From JAOXRU01 sp965247735 (GTDB lineage: Bacteria; Bacteroidota; Bacteroidia; Flavobacteriales; Flavobacteriaceae): a stretch of 64,000 bases of DNA. The stretch lies in contig CBDFHN010000002.1 of assembly GCA_965247735.1 (NCBI GenBank), positions 2,294,001-2,358,000 of the forward strand, written 5' to 3'. The notes under the pieces are model-generated. The model did no database searches. It was not told the DNA's origin and was given only the letters and a program-made list of their open reading frames with translations. Positions within the stretch are counted from its first letter, which is position 1, and every line of letters begins with the position of its first letter. A program made the position numbers and the translations under genes. Shown here piece by piece: positions 1-8,164 of this stretch.

Positions 1-270
1 ACTATCGAAATACATACCTTCTAAAACATCTTGCTTTAATACCTCCATGCTAAAGTTAACCAGTGCTGGTTGCTCTTCTTGTAAGGTCTGCAAATGAACA
101 ACAAATGCTTCTAAATTTTGATTCGATTTCTTGGCAATATCAGACGGATTAGTTGTCTTTTTTAATGCTCCATTATAAAAATTATAGGGTATAGATAAAC
201 CTTTAGAATCTTTGATGATTCCGTATTCTCCAAACAATAAAATTTTTGAATAAAATAATGGTCCTTTCAT
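1..270 (-). CDS. Mevalonate kinase-like GHMP kinase (C-terminus beyond window)
   Basis: The frame is open from an ATG at 270 to the left window edge, giving the first 90 residues. The N-terminus MKGPLFYSKILLFGEYGII holds the K-(I/L)-L-x-GEY strand-loop with which GHMP kinases begin. It resembles the Bacteroidota mevalonate kinase-type proteins that sit beside diphosphomevalonate decarboxylase. The neighbour at 441-1523 on the same strand is that decarboxylase, so a role in the mevalonate route to isoprenoids is likely. The ATP-binding glycine-rich motif is not reached, so mevalonate kinase and phosphomevalonate kinase cannot be separated here. The 170-bp gap to the upstream gene carries a dispersed repeat that ends at this start codon. 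Confidence 0.75.
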   Translation of the reverse strand, partial: MKGPLFYSKILLFGEYGIIKDSKGLSIPYNFYNGALKKTTNPSDIAKKSNQNLEAFVVHLQTLQEEQPALVNFSMEVLKQDVLEGMYFDS

Positions 271-362
271 GTATCTATACTTATCTTACTTAAATCGATC
301 ACATGCAACATCCCTATTAGTCATCTTCTTGGCGTAGATTCCTTTGTTAATTGATGTTTCAT
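271..362 (-). repeat. Dispersed repeat ending at a start codon, copy A
   Basis: Read on the minus strand, this stretch is closely similar over about 90 nt to the stretch upstream of the gene starting at 62374. Both contain GAAACATC, then ATTAACAAAGGA, GATG(A/G)CTAATA and CATGTGA(T/C)CGATTTAA, and both end with TATAGA.AC directly before ATGAAA. A shorter version lies before the gene at 15954. It is probably a mobile or duplicated leader element. It has no long open frame. Confidence 0.6.
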
Positions 363-440
363 TTATCTAGTCATGCTTAAATAACACCTTTTTCATATTG
401 ACATTATGGCTTATTACACACAGCTTTTAACTGTACAAAA

Positions 441-1523
441 CTAACCCTTTTTTGCTCCACTTCCAACTCTATCACAGATAAACTGGCTGTTTTCACAATA
501 TTTAACCAATTCATCTTTAATAAATTGATCGACCCTTGCTTTTTCATTATCAGGGAATAATACATGTACATTAGCACCGGCATCTAAGGTAAAGCAAAGT
601 TTGCATCCTGTTTCTGCTCTAAACTCCCAAATTTTATTGATAATCTTAAGTGTATTTGCTTTCATTAGTATAAAATAGGGCTGGCTAGCCATCATCATAC
701 TATGTAAGGTAAGTGCTTCACTTTCAACTATAGTTATAAAAGCATCTAAATCTCCTTTTTTTAAAACTTCTTGAAGTTTTTCTAGATTGCTATGTGCTTG
801 CTGAAACCTTGCCTCCGCAAAAGGATGGTTATGCATAAGATTATGTCCTACAGAACTACTTACCTGCTTTTGTCCTTTGTCTACTAATAAAATAGTGTCT
901 TGATAATTTTTAAAAATAGAATGCACAGCTCCATCGTAAGCAACTCCATATAAATTAGAACTTTCCGATATGTTTTTATGCACTCCCCAACCTACCAATC
1001 CTCCATAAATGCTTCTGCATGCGGATCCAGAACCCAAACGCGCCAGAAAAGAGGCCTTTTGATTAAAAAAAACAGGATCCATACGATTGCCTATCTGCTC
1101 TTCTAAACTTAACAAACATAAGGCTAGTGCACTCATACCACTAGCAGATGAAGCAATACCACTACTATGAGGAAAAGAATTTGAAGTTTGAATGGTAAAA
1201 TGAAAATCTTTTAAGAAAGGCATATACTTTTCTATTCTCGAAAAAAACGTTTTAATTTTGGGCTTAAAATCTGGTGCTAATTCTCCATCTAGCAAGATAT
1301 TAAAATCGAAATCGTCTGCTCTTTCTTTTAACTTTACAAATAAAATTGTTGTTGTAGTTGTACAAGAATCTAATGTAAAACTAATAGAAGGATTTGCAGG
1401 AATTTGATCTTTTAATTTCCCCCAATATTTCACCAAAGCAATATTACTTGGCGATTTCCATGTAATACTTCCATCAGTTACCGTTTGCAAATATTTACTT
1501 GGAACAAAATCGTTTACTGTCAT
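441..1523 (-). CDS. mvaD: Diphosphomevalonate decarboxylase
   Basis: This 360-residue protein converts mevalonate 5-diphosphate to isopentenyl diphosphate with ATP in the cytoplasm, the last step of the classical mevalonate pathway. The N-terminal part has the family motif SNIALVKYWGK (about residues 25-35). The GHMP ATP-binding loop HSSGIASSASGMSAL lies near residue 120. A conserved C-terminal TLDAGANVHVL segment (about residue 315) holds the aspartate region of the active site. The length fits the family. It lies upstream of a mevalonate kinase-like gene on the same strand. The ATG at 1523 gives the canonical N-terminus. Confidence 0.93.
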   Translation of the reverse strand: MTVNDFVPSKYLQTVTDGSITWKSPSNIALVKYWGKLKDQIPANPSISFTLDSCTTTTTILFVKLKERADDFDFNILLDGELAPDFKPKIKTFFSRIEKYMPFLKDFHFTIQTSNSFPHSSGIASSASGMSALALCLLSLEEQIGNRMDPVFFNQKASFLARLGSGSACRSIYGGLVGWGVHKNISESSNLYGVAYDGAVHSIFKNYQDTILLVDKGQKQVSSSVGHNLMHNHPFAEARFQQAHSNLEKLQEVLKKGDLDAFITIVESEALTLHSMMMASQPYFILMKANTLKIINKIWEFRAETGCKLCFTLDAGANVHVLFPDNEKARVDQFIKDELVKYCENSQFICDRVGSGAKKG

Positions 1524-1603
1524 TTTATAGATTCATTTATACAAATATAACCTTTTCCTTGTAGAGTTCGCATTGCTTTATACCACAACACAATTAAAAA
1601 AAG

Positions 1604-2143
1604 TTATTCAGAAGCCAATAGAATCAATTTTTCCATTGTTTTATAATTTCTTGTTGTAGCGGTTACTTTTAATTTTCGTTCTAAAAAATTGGTGTTCATT
1701 TTTGCCTTCCCATAACCTTTTTCTGAAAAAAAATACACGCAGTTTGCTGTTACAGCAACCGTTTCTCCTTCATAAGAAAGGCTCTCTACAACTGTTATTG
1801 CTTCTTTTGAAGGCTTGGCAGAAAGTAGGGTAAAATACGTTTGTTTTTGTTGTTCTGCTTTAAAAGGATTGTTCTTCATGATGATTTCCAACTCTTTTAT
1901 AGCCAAAACAAGTACTGGGACATCAAAACCATAGGCTTCTTTTATTAGCTCCGCTATTTTATGCTCCAAGGGTAACGCTTTATCAGTTGCACTTGTAAAA
2001 ACAATATTTCCACTTTGGATATATGTTCTTATATTTTCAAATTCATTAGAAGAAAGCAGAGACCTAAGGTCTTCCATTTTTATCTTCTTTTGTCCACTTA
2101 CATTAATACCTCTTAATAATGCTATATAATTCCCCATTTGCAT
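1604..2143 (-). CDS. DUF1697 family protein
   Basis: This 179-residue protein begins MQMGNYIALLRGINVSG. The YIALLRGINVxGxxKIKMxDLR start is the hallmark of DUF1697 proteins, a cytosolic family without an established function. A second conserved block, YIQSGNIVF, follows near residue 42. Two in-frame ATGs (2143 and 2137) are equally possible, and the second gives the usual family N-terminus. The gene starts directly after the stop of the flavoprotein gene at 2144, so the two are probably one transcript. I see no catalytic motif and offer no function. Confidence 0.85.
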   Translation of the reverse strand: MQMGNYIALLRGINVSGQKKIKMEDLRSLLSSNEFENIRTYIQSGNIVFTSATDKALPLEHKIAELIKEAYGFDVPVLVLAIKELEIIMKNNPFKAEQQKQTYFTLLSAKPSKEAITVVESLSYEGETVAVTANCVYFFSEKGYGKAKMNTNFLERKLKVTATTRNYKTMEKLILLASE

Positions 2144-3349
2144 TTATCTTGTTATTGCATTGGCAATCATAAAACCACCTGTCCATGCATTTTGAAAATT
2201 AAATCCTCCTGTAATCGCATCAATATTTAAAACTTCACCTGCAAAATACAAATCTTTATGTTTTCTGCTTTCAAAGGTTTTAAAATTCACTTCTTTTAAA
2301 TCAATACCCCCTGCAGATACAAATTCTTCTTTAAAAGTGCTTTTCCCATTGATTGTATATACTCCTTTGCTTAGTTCTGTAGTTAAACCTCTAAGCTGTA
2401 TACTTGTTAAATCTGCCCATTTATCCGTTTCATTAATAGCAGCAGCCAATACCAATTTCCTCCATAATCTTTTTGGAATTGCAAATTGATGGTTTTTGTA
2501 CACCCCATTTTTTGCCAATTTCAATTTTAGCTTTTTAAGCTCTACTAATGTTTCATCAAACGATTGTCCAACAAAATTAATTTCTAGAGCAAACTTATAT
2601 TGTTTTTCATTTAAAATTCTGGCTCCCCAGGCAGATAATTTTAAGATTGCTGGCGCACTCATTCCCCAATGTGTAATTAATAAAGGTCCAATAGTTTCTA
2701 AATTAGTATCCTTCACTTTTATGGTTACATTATCAGCAACCAAACCTGACAAATCCTGTATTCGATTATCTTTACAGTTGAAGGTAAATAACGAAGGCAC
2801 TGCTGTAACCACAGTATGTCCCATTTTTTCTAGCAATTTCCAAATTTTGGAATTACTACCTGTTGCTACCACTATTTTCTTAGTCTCAAATTCTTGATCA
2901 TTTGTAGAAATAGCCCAATTACCATTGTTTTTTTCAATCTTTTTTACCGCAGTCCCTTTTAAAATTTCAATTTGTTGATTCTTAGCTGCTGTTAAAAAAC
3001 AGTCAATTATACTTTGCGAACTATTTGATTCTGGAAAAACGCGCCCATCATCTTCAATTTTTAATGGAACTCCTCTTTCTTCAAACCATTGCATGGTATC
3101 TCCAGTCATAAAATGATGAAAAGGCCCCAATAATTCTTTCTCTCCTCTGGGATAATTTTTAGACAGTTCTTGAGGTATAAATTCTGCATGGGTTACATTA
3201 CATCGTCCGCCTCCAGAAACCTTAACTTTTGTCAATACCTCTTTTCCTCTTTCGAGAATAGCAATTTTTAATTTAGGATCTTTTTCAGCAGTGTTTATTG
3301 CTGTAAAAAAACCTGCTGCTCCACCTCCAATAACTATTATATCGTACAT
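2144..3349 (-). CDS. BaiN/HI0933-like FAD-dependent oxidoreductase
   Basis: This 401-residue flavoprotein of the HI0933/BaiN family starts MYDIIVIGGGAAGFF, a GxGxxG dinucleotide-binding fold for FAD. The family motif KVKVSGGGRCNVTH follows at about residues 42-55. A second FAD contact region, DLYFAGEVLNIDAITGGFN, lies near the C-terminus and ends in the typical AWTGGFMIAN. The substrate is not known for most members, and annotations such as aminoacetone oxidase or NAD(P)/FAD-dependent oxidoreductase are generic. The open frame reaches a TTG at 3352, but the ATG at 3349 gives the family N-terminus and is preferred. The DUF1697 gene follows without a gap. Confidence 0.88.
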   Translation of the reverse strand: MYDIIVIGGGAAGFFTAINTAEKDPKLKIAILERGKEVLTKVKVSGGGRCNVTHAEFIPQELSKNYPRGEKELLGPFHHFMTGDTMQWFEERGVPLKIEDDGRVFPESNSSQSIIDCFLTAAKNQQIEILKGTAVKKIEKNNGNWAISTNDQEFETKKIVVATGSNSKIWKLLEKMGHTVVTAVPSLFTFNCKDNRIQDLSGLVADNVTIKVKDTNLETIGPLLITHWGMSAPAILKLSAWGARILNEKQYKFALEINFVGQSFDETLVELKKLKLKLAKNGVYKNHQFAIPKRLWRKLVLAAAINETDKWADLTSIQLRGLTTELSKGVYTINGKSTFKEEFVSAGGIDLKEVNFKTFESRKHKDLYFAGEVLNIDAITGGFNFQNAWTGGFMIANAITR

Positions 3350-3564
3350 CAATTACCTGCTTCTATTAATATATTAAATAAAAAATTATACAAAAATACA
3401 ATATCTAATAATATCACTTATTCATTATAAATCATCAATCCATTTTTCACTATCCATATTCATTAAAAAACGCATAAAAATGTATTATTTTTATTTTTAT
3501 TTCAATATTTTAACGTTTTAACTGGTAATTTAATATATTTATAACACACATAAACTTTAATATA

Positions 3565-3978
3565 ATGAAAAACAAATCAGTAATTCTCTCTACAATTGTT
3601 ACATTCATATGGGCTTTTGTTGGAGGGTTTCTCCTATGGGGAATTTTAGCAGAAGACTTTTTAAATAATCATCTTGGAATTGCTACTGGTGTTCCGAAAG
3701 ACCCAGATTTTGCCTTCTTAGCAGTTGGCTGCTTTATTCTAGCTTTAGCTTTTACCGTTATTTACACCCGATGGAGCAAAGGCAGTTACACTATTAAAAA
3801 TGCGCTTAGTTTTGGAATCTGGGTAGGTATTCTACGTGGTTTTGGAAGTGGCCTCATTGATTATTCCACTACTAATATCTTAGATATGACTGGAGCAATC
3901 GTAAACGGTCTTATCTACGTACTTTTCTTTGCTATTATGGGCGCAATTGCCTGTATTGTTTTAAAAAAAACAGCATAA
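3565..3978 (+). CDS. Small four-helix membrane protein, unknown function
   Basis: This 137-residue protein is very hydrophobic with about four predicted membrane segments: residues 6-28, 48-66 (after DFAFLAVGCFILALAF), 80-95 and 110-133. It starts MKNKSVILSTIVTFIWAFVGGFLLW and ends in two lysines. I do not recognise a named family. It stands alone between the flavoprotein gene on the other strand and the DNA repair gene. It is followed by a clear intrinsic terminator, so it is probably transcribed on its own. Codon use and length support a real gene. Confidence 0.7.
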   Translation: MKNKSVILSTIVTFIWAFVGGFLLWGILAEDFLNNHLGIATGVPKDPDFAFLAVGCFILALAFTVIYTRWSKGSYTIKNALSFGIWVGILRGFGSGLIDYSTTNILDMTGAIVNGLIYVLFFAIMGAIACIVLKKTA

Positions 3979-4004
3979 AATTTCTTAAAACAAAAGATTT
4001 AGAA

Positions 4005-4044
4005 AAACCTCTTTATAATTTACAATAGAGAGGTTTCTTTTTTT
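4005..4044 (+). terminator. Intrinsic terminator after membrane protein gene
   Basis: The stem AAACCTCT (4005-4012) pairs perfectly with AGAGGTTT (4029-4036) and is followed by a run of T residues on the plus strand. It lies 27 bp after the stop of the 3565-3978 gene. Confidence 0.85.
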
Positions 4045-4117
4045 GAAGCTATTTCCCGCTATCCTTTATAGTTTTTCTCGTTCCTCAAAAAAGCTGCCAA
4101 TACTATCGGGGCTATAA
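4045..4117 (-). repeat. Flavobacterial intergenic repeat (TAGCCCCGAT type), copy 1
   Basis: Read on the minus strand it begins TAGCCCCGATAGTATTGGCAGC, continues with GAGGAACGA and AAAAACTA, and ends with a GGATAGCGGGAA.TAGCT motif. The stretch at 14241-14310 on the plus strand has the same order of blocks. This looks like a member of an intergenic repeat family that I recall from flavobacterial genomes. It is non-coding. Confidence 0.65.
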
Positions 4118-4188
4118 CAGTCATTATACATTAATTTTTCTATCAATTATTTAAGTATTTATTAAGAACCGACTTGTTAGTTTTCAAT

Positions 4189-4196
4189 TATATTTG
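4189..4196 (+). promoter_or_regulatory. Candidate -7 element for the DNA alkylation repair gene
   Basis: TATATTTG matches the Bacteroidota -7 consensus TAnnTTTG and lies 17 bp before the ATG at 4214. No TTG sits at the expected distance upstream, so the call rests on the -7 element alone. Confidence 0.45.
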
Positions 4197-4213
4197 TTGG
4201 TATAACACATATT

Positions 4214-5320
4214 ATGGCTGAACTTTTTAAAAACATATACAACACTACTTTTATTAAAACACTAAGTATTTATTTAACAGAAGTATATCCTAAATTTAAC
4301 GGGAATTCATTTACCAAAGCTATTTTTGATGCCAATTGGGAAGCCAAAGAACTTAAAGAACGCATGCGTCATATTAGCGTTTCTTTGCATGAGCACCTAA
4401 CTAAGGACTTCTCCAAAGATCTAGATATTGTGTTTACACTCATTAATACTTTAGAAAAAAACGGAATCAAAGAAACAAGTATCGAATACATGTTTATTCC
4501 AGATTTTATAGAAATATATGGTATAGAAAAGCCAGCCATTGCAGTAAATGCGCTTGAAGAAGTTACTAAATTTACCAGCTGCGAATTTGCCATACGACCA
4601 TTTATTATAAAATATCCTGAAACCTTAATCCCTAAACTACTAACATGGGCATCGCATAGCAACCAGCACGTAAGGCGTCTTGCTTCTGAAGGTTGCAGAC
4701 CACGTTTGCCCTGGGCAATGGCAATTCCTTCCTTAAAAAAGGACCCAAGCTCAATTCTTCCAATTCTAAACCACCTTAAAACCGATAGCTCAGAATATGT
4801 AAGACGAAGCGTTGCCAATAATCTTAATGATATTGCCAAAGACAACCCCGAAATAGTTATTGCCTTAGCTAAAAAATGGAAAGGTATTTCTACAGAAACA
4901 GACTGGTTAGTAAAACACGGATGCAGAACCCTATTGAAGCAAGGAATTCCAGAAATAATGAAGCTTTTTGGGTTTGGAGATATTAAAAAAATAAAAATTA
5001 CTGATTTTAAAATCTTAACTCCTAGTGTAAAAATTGGGGACTATCTTTCTTTTTCATTTCAATTGCAAAACACAAGTAACACTGAAAGTAATCTGCGATT
5101 AGAATATGGACTTTATTACCAAAAAGCAAATGGAACATTAGCCAAAAAAGTATTCAAAATAAGTGAAAAAATTTATGCTGCTAACTCCATAACAACGATA
5201 AATAGAAATCAATCATTCAAAATTATTACCACGCGTAAGTTTCATCTGGGACCACACCAAGTTTCATTAATAATTAATGGAACAGAATTAGAAACACACA
5301 ATTTTACCCTTAACGCATAA
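4214..5320 (+). CDS. AlkC/AlkD-like DNA alkylation repair protein
   Basis: This 368-residue protein resembles the HEAT-like-repeat DNA glycosylases that remove alkylated bases. The N-terminal half starts MAELFKNIYNTTFI, has KERMRHISVSLHEHL near residue 50, and then helical repeats. A repeat around residues 140-200 contains SHSNQHVRRLASEGCRPRLPW and SSEYVRRSVANNLNDIAKDNP, as in AlkC-type proteins. The C-terminal 110 residues look beta-rich (IGDYLSFSFQLQNTSNTES), like the Ig-like tail found on some AlkC homologues. It stands alone with its own promoter element. The fold assignment is strong; the exact lesion specificity cannot be read. Confidence 0.85.
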   Translation: MAELFKNIYNTTFIKTLSIYLTEVYPKFNGNSFTKAIFDANWEAKELKERMRHISVSLHEHLTKDFSKDLDIVFTLINTLEKNGIKETSIEYMFIPDFIEIYGIEKPAIAVNALEEVTKFTSCEFAIRPFIIKYPETLIPKLLTWASHSNQHVRRLASEGCRPRLPWAMAIPSLKKDPSSILPILNHLKTDSSEYVRRSVANNLNDIAKDNPEIVIALAKKWKGISTETDWLVKHGCRTLLKQGIPEIMKLFGFGDIKKIKITDFKILTPSVKIGDYLSFSFQLQNTSNTESNLRLEYGLYYQKANGTLAKKVFKISEKIYAANSITTINRNQSFKIITTRKFHLGPHQVSLIINGTELETHNFTLNA

Positions 5321-5398
5321 ATCTACCAATAGTAATATTTTATGCCAAACGAATATTAGCCTTTGCCTTTTTCATCCTTTAAAGATTAAAAAACACAA

Positions 5399-5432
5399 TT
5401 GGCATTAAAGATAAATTATACACTTATCTTTG
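5399..5432 (+). promoter_or_regulatory. Promoter of azurin-like gene
   Basis: TTG at 5399-5401 and TATCTTTG at 5425-5432 are separated by 23 bp and match the flavobacterial TTG-N(17-23)-TAnnTTTG promoter. The coding start is 28 bp downstream. Confidence 0.65.
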
Positions 5433-5460
5433 CTGACATTTAGACAAAAATCATATCAAA

Positions 5461-5991
5461 ATGAAAAAAATTGCCATACTTACACTTGCTGGATTGCTTA
5501 CCATAAGTTGCGGTAATAAAACCGACAAAAAAGCAAACAAAGCACAAACTTCGGTTGAAACAGCTGCCAAAATAGAAAAAAAGACGCAAGCTCCTAAAGT
5601 AGTCAACAATAACAATGTTGCAACTACAAGCATCCTCCTCTTGTCAGACGATCAAATGAAATTTGACAAAAAAGAATTGCGTGTAAAAGCGGGTACTAAA
5701 ATAACCCTAACATTAAAACACACTGGAAAAATGGCCAAAAATGTAATGGGACACAATTTTGTGCTTTTAAAAGATGGTGTTAATTTAGGCAAATTTGCAA
5801 TGAAAGCTATCACTGCAACTAAAACAGCATACATTCCTGAAGACAATAGTACTATTGCATATACTAAACTTATTGGTGGTGGAGAAAGCACTACAATAAC
5901 TTTTGATGCTCCTGCTATTGGCACTTATGATTTTCTATGCAGTTTTCCTGGTCATTATGCAATGATGAAAGGAAAATTTATTGTGGAGTAA
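5461..5991 (+). CDS. Azurin-like cupredoxin lipoprotein
   Basis: This 176-residue blue copper protein would carry electrons at the cell envelope. The N-terminus MKKIAILTLAGLLTISCGN is a lipoprotein signal with cysteine 17. A lysine- and alanine-rich linker runs to about residue 55. The cupredoxin domain then shows the copper ligands: His in KNVMGHNFVLL (about residue 100), and Cys, His and Met in DFLCSFPGHYAMMKG near the C-terminus. This ligand order is that of azurin. The gene is monocistronic, with its own promoter at 5399-5432 and a terminator directly after it. The tether suggests it sits on the periplasmic face of a membrane. Confidence 0.9.
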   Translation: MKKIAILTLAGLLTISCGNKTDKKANKAQTSVETAAKIEKKTQAPKVVNNNNVATTSILLLSDDQMKFDKKELRVKAGTKITLTLKHTGKMAKNVMGHNFVLLKDGVNLGKFAMKAITATKTAYIPEDNSTIAYTKLIGGGESTTITFDAPAIGTYDFLCSFPGHYAMMKGKFIVE

Positions 5992-5996
5992 AAAAC

Positions 5997-6030
5997 AAAG
6001 GCCTCAACAAATTAACTTGAGGTCTTTATT
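5997..6030. terminator. Bidirectional terminator between azurin and trmN6-like genes
   Basis: GGCCTCAA (6000-6007) pairs with TTGAGGTC (6017-6024) with one wobble. A-rich sequence precedes it and T-rich sequence follows, so it can serve the plus-strand azurin gene and the minus-strand methyltransferase gene that ends at 6046. Confidence 0.75.
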
Positions 6031-6045
6031 TAAAACCATATAATT

Positions 6046-6762
6046 TTACATCTTTAAATAAAACTCTTTGGTAAGTTTTATATACGCATCAGTGTATTGA
6101 TGGCGTTCTTCTTCAATTATCAACTCCGCTACAATCATTTCTTTTGTTCCAAAAGAAAAAGCTAAAAGACAGCGTTTTACCTCACTTTCTGTATTGCCTT
6201 TAACCCTAGTTATTTTATTAGGATGTAAATTATATAAAGCAGCAATAGTTTTTATTTTTTCCTCAGAACCAGAAGGTATTATTATCGTAAAAACACCATC
6301 AGGCGCTAATAATCTAGAGACTCCAAAAAGCAACTCTTCCAAAGGTAAAGCGGCACTCATCCTTGCCATATCCCTAGCTTTATCTCCACTAGAAACCTGC
6401 TCTTCATAAAAAGGGGGGTTGCTTACAATAAGGTCATATGTTTCCTCTATTTCCTCAAAAAACTCATCAAAACCAGCATGGTAACAAAAAAGACGATCTC
6501 CCCAGTCCGAATTCTCAAAATTTTGCACACATTGCTCATAAGCATGCTCATCTATTTCTATAGCATCTATCAACTCCGCAGTACTTCGCTGTGCCAACAT
6601 TAATGCTATAAGCCCCGATCCAGTTCCAATATCTAAAATGGCTTCAGGCTTATTTGCTAAAGAACTCCACGCTCCTAACAAAACGCCATCCGTACCAACC
6701 TTCATGGCACATTTATCTTGAGCTATCGTAAATTGCTTAAACTTAAAAGGCTTGTTTCCCAT
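6046..6762 (-). CDS. trmN6: tRNA1(Val) adenine-37 N6-methyltransferase (TrmN6/YfiC-like)
   Basis: This 238-residue class I SAM-dependent methyltransferase should methylate N6 of A37 in tRNA-Val. Motif I is ILDIGTGSGLIALML at about residues 42-56. The acidic ribose-binding residue follows in IDAIEIDEHAY. The catalytic motif IV reads LIVSNPPFY at about residues 110-118, the NPPF/Y form used for exocyclic amino groups. The start GNKPFKFKQFTIAQDKCAMKVGTDGVLLGAW is typical of YfiC. It lies 15 bp after rimM and the ribosomal protein gene on the same strand, an operon devoted to RNA and ribosome maturation. Confidence 0.88.
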   Translation of the reverse strand: MGNKPFKFKQFTIAQDKCAMKVGTDGVLLGAWSSLANKPEAILDIGTGSGLIALMLAQRSTAELIDAIEIDEHAYEQCVQNFENSDWGDRLFCYHAGFDEFFEEIEETYDLIVSNPPFYEEQVSSGDKARDMARMSAALPLEELLFGVSRLLAPDGVFTIIIPSGSEEKIKTIAALYNLHPNKITRVKGNTESEVKRCLLAFSFGTKEMIVAELIIEEERHQYTDAYIKLTKEFYLKM

Positions 6763-6777
6763 ACTTACAAAAAAAAG

Positions 6778-7305
6778 TTAGGAAAGATAAAGATCTACAA
6801 GTCCATCTGGTGTTGTTACCATAACTTTTTTATTGTCGCGATCAATTTTATTAATAATTTGATCACTAACAGGAATCAACAACTGCTTATCTCCTTTTAA
6901 TACCTCAAACAAGTGCTGTGAGGTAGAATCATTCACACTTTGTATTACACCAATATCGCCATGAGTAGTATCATTTACCGTAAAACCAATAACCTCGTGA
7001 TAATAAAACTGATCACCAGTTAATTTTGGTAAAAAACTCAAAGGCAAGTACAGTGCTGTACCCATAATTTTATCTGCATCGGATTCTGTTTCAACTTCCT
7101 CAAAACGAATTCTCAATAGTAAAGACTTGTGCAATACACAAGAAGTAATAAAAAATGGAACCAGCGAATTGCCAAAACTGACAAATACTGATTCCATATT
7201 TTCGTAAATTTCAGGTTCATCAGTATCTAGTTTTACTAGAACCTCTCCCTTGAAACTAAATTTCTTTACTATTTTACCGAGATAGAAACAATCTTCTTTT
7301 CTCAT
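6778..7305 (-). CDS. rimM: Ribosome maturation factor RimM
   Basis: This 175-residue factor binds ribosomal protein S19 in the 30S head and helps late 16S rRNA processing. The N-terminal RimM domain begins with FYLGKIVKKFSFKGEVLVKLDTD, matching the G-x-I-x-K-x-x-x-x-KG-E-V pattern. The C-terminal PRC-barrel starts at FYYHEVIGFTVNDTTHGDIG (about residue 95) and ends in VTTPDGLVDLYL, with the usual terminal helix. It lies 12 bp after rpsP, the common bacterial rpsP-rimM order. Confidence 0.95.
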   Translation of the reverse strand: MRKEDCFYLGKIVKKFSFKGEVLVKLDTDEPEIYENMESVFVSFGNSLVPFFITSCVLHKSLLLRIRFEEVETESDADKIMGTALYLPLSFLPKLTGDQFYYHEVIGFTVNDTTHGDIGVIQSVNDSTSQHLFEVLKGDKQLLIPVSDQIINKIDRDNKKVMVTTPDGLVDLYLS

Positions 7306-7317
7306 AAAACTAAGAAA

Positions 7318-7857
7318 TTATGCGTCTTTTTCTTCGCTTTCTTCTGTAGAAACTGGTGCTTCTTCAGTAGTAGCTTCTGCTTCTGGAGCAACCTCTTCAG
7401 GTGCTGCAGCTGCAACTTGATCAGCTTTACGCTTATCACTAACTTCTTTTTCAGCTTCTAAAGCTTTAGCTTTAGCATCTGCTTTTGTTTTTGCTAAATC
7501 ATCTGTTTTAGCGGTAACAATACCTGCTTTTTCATCTAACCAAGCTTGAAATTTTGTTTCAACTTGCTCTTCTGTTAAAGCTCCTTTTGCTACACCACCA
7601 AGTAAATGATGCTTAAGCATAACTCCTTTATAAGATAAAATTCTACGAGCAGTATCCGTTGGTTGTGCACCATTGGTCAACCACTGTACAGAAGCATCTA
7701 CATTTAAAGTTATTTGAGCAGGATTTGTGTTTGGATTGTAAGTTCCTAATTTCTCTAAGAATTTACCATCTCTTTTTGCACGCGAATCAGCGGCAACAAC
7801 CCAGTAAAAAGGTTTTCCTTTTTTACCGTGTCTTTGTAATCTAATTTTAACTGGCAT
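7318..7857 (-). CDS. rpsP: 30S ribosomal protein S16 with acidic C-terminal extension
   Basis: The first 80 residues are S16 (MPVKIRLQRHGKKGKPFYW...DSRAKRDGKFLEKLGTYNP). The protein is 179 residues, roughly twice the length of the E. coli protein. The extra 95 residues are alanine-, lysine- and glutamate-rich and end in EAPVSTEESEEKDA. Such low-complexity tails on S16 are usual in Bacteroidota; their role is not known to me. It heads the rpsP-rimM-trmN6 group, and a promoter lies 53 bp upstream. Confidence 0.95.
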   Translation of the reverse strand: MPVKIRLQRHGKKGKPFYWVVAADSRAKRDGKFLEKLGTYNPNTNPAQITLNVDASVQWLTNGAQPTDTARRILSYKGVMLKHHLLGGVAKGALTEEQVETKFQAWLDEKAGIVTAKTDDLAKTKADAKAKALEAEKEVSDKRKADQVAAAAPEEVAPEAEATTEEAPVSTEESEEKDA

Positions 7858-7909
7858 AATGCATTAATTTTTTAAGGTACGCGACCTAAATATTATTAAT
7901 TTAAGGCTG

Positions 7910-7936
7910 CAAAGATACTCTTTTACTTTTACCCAA
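7910..7936 (-). promoter_or_regulatory. Promoter of rpsP
   Basis: On the minus strand, TATCTTTG (7910-7917) matches the -7 consensus TAnnTTTG, and a TTG (7934-7936) lies 16 bp upstream of it. This is slightly shorter than the usual spacing. The leader to the ATG would be about 45 nt. Confidence 0.55.
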
Positions 7937-8126
7937 CTACTTTAAAATCAAGTTTATTTTTAATCTTTTTGATATAAAAATCATTGATCACAAACAAATA
8001 GCAAAAAGACTATCCTACAACAAATACTCACAATACCAAAAGCTAATTCGTTTAAAAACAATCTTATAATGATTTTAAATTCCTTTTGTTTTGTAGGAAA
8101 ATACTTATATTTCTCTTTTTTATCCC

Positions 8127-8134
8127 TATCTTTG
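8127..8134 (+). promoter_or_regulatory. Candidate -7 element for response regulator gene
   Basis: TATCTTTG matches TAnnTTTG and lies 30 bp before the ATG at 8165. It supports that ATG over the in-frame ATG at 8069, which would lie upstream of the promoter. No good TTG is seen at the expected distance. Confidence 0.45.
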
Positions 8135-8164
8135 TTTGCAAAACCCCTAAATACAACCTACAAT

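Noticed and set aside
8069..8164. N-terminal hydrophobic extension of the response regulator
   Set aside because: The receiver fold starts at the ATG at 8165, and a -7 element lies between the two possible starts.
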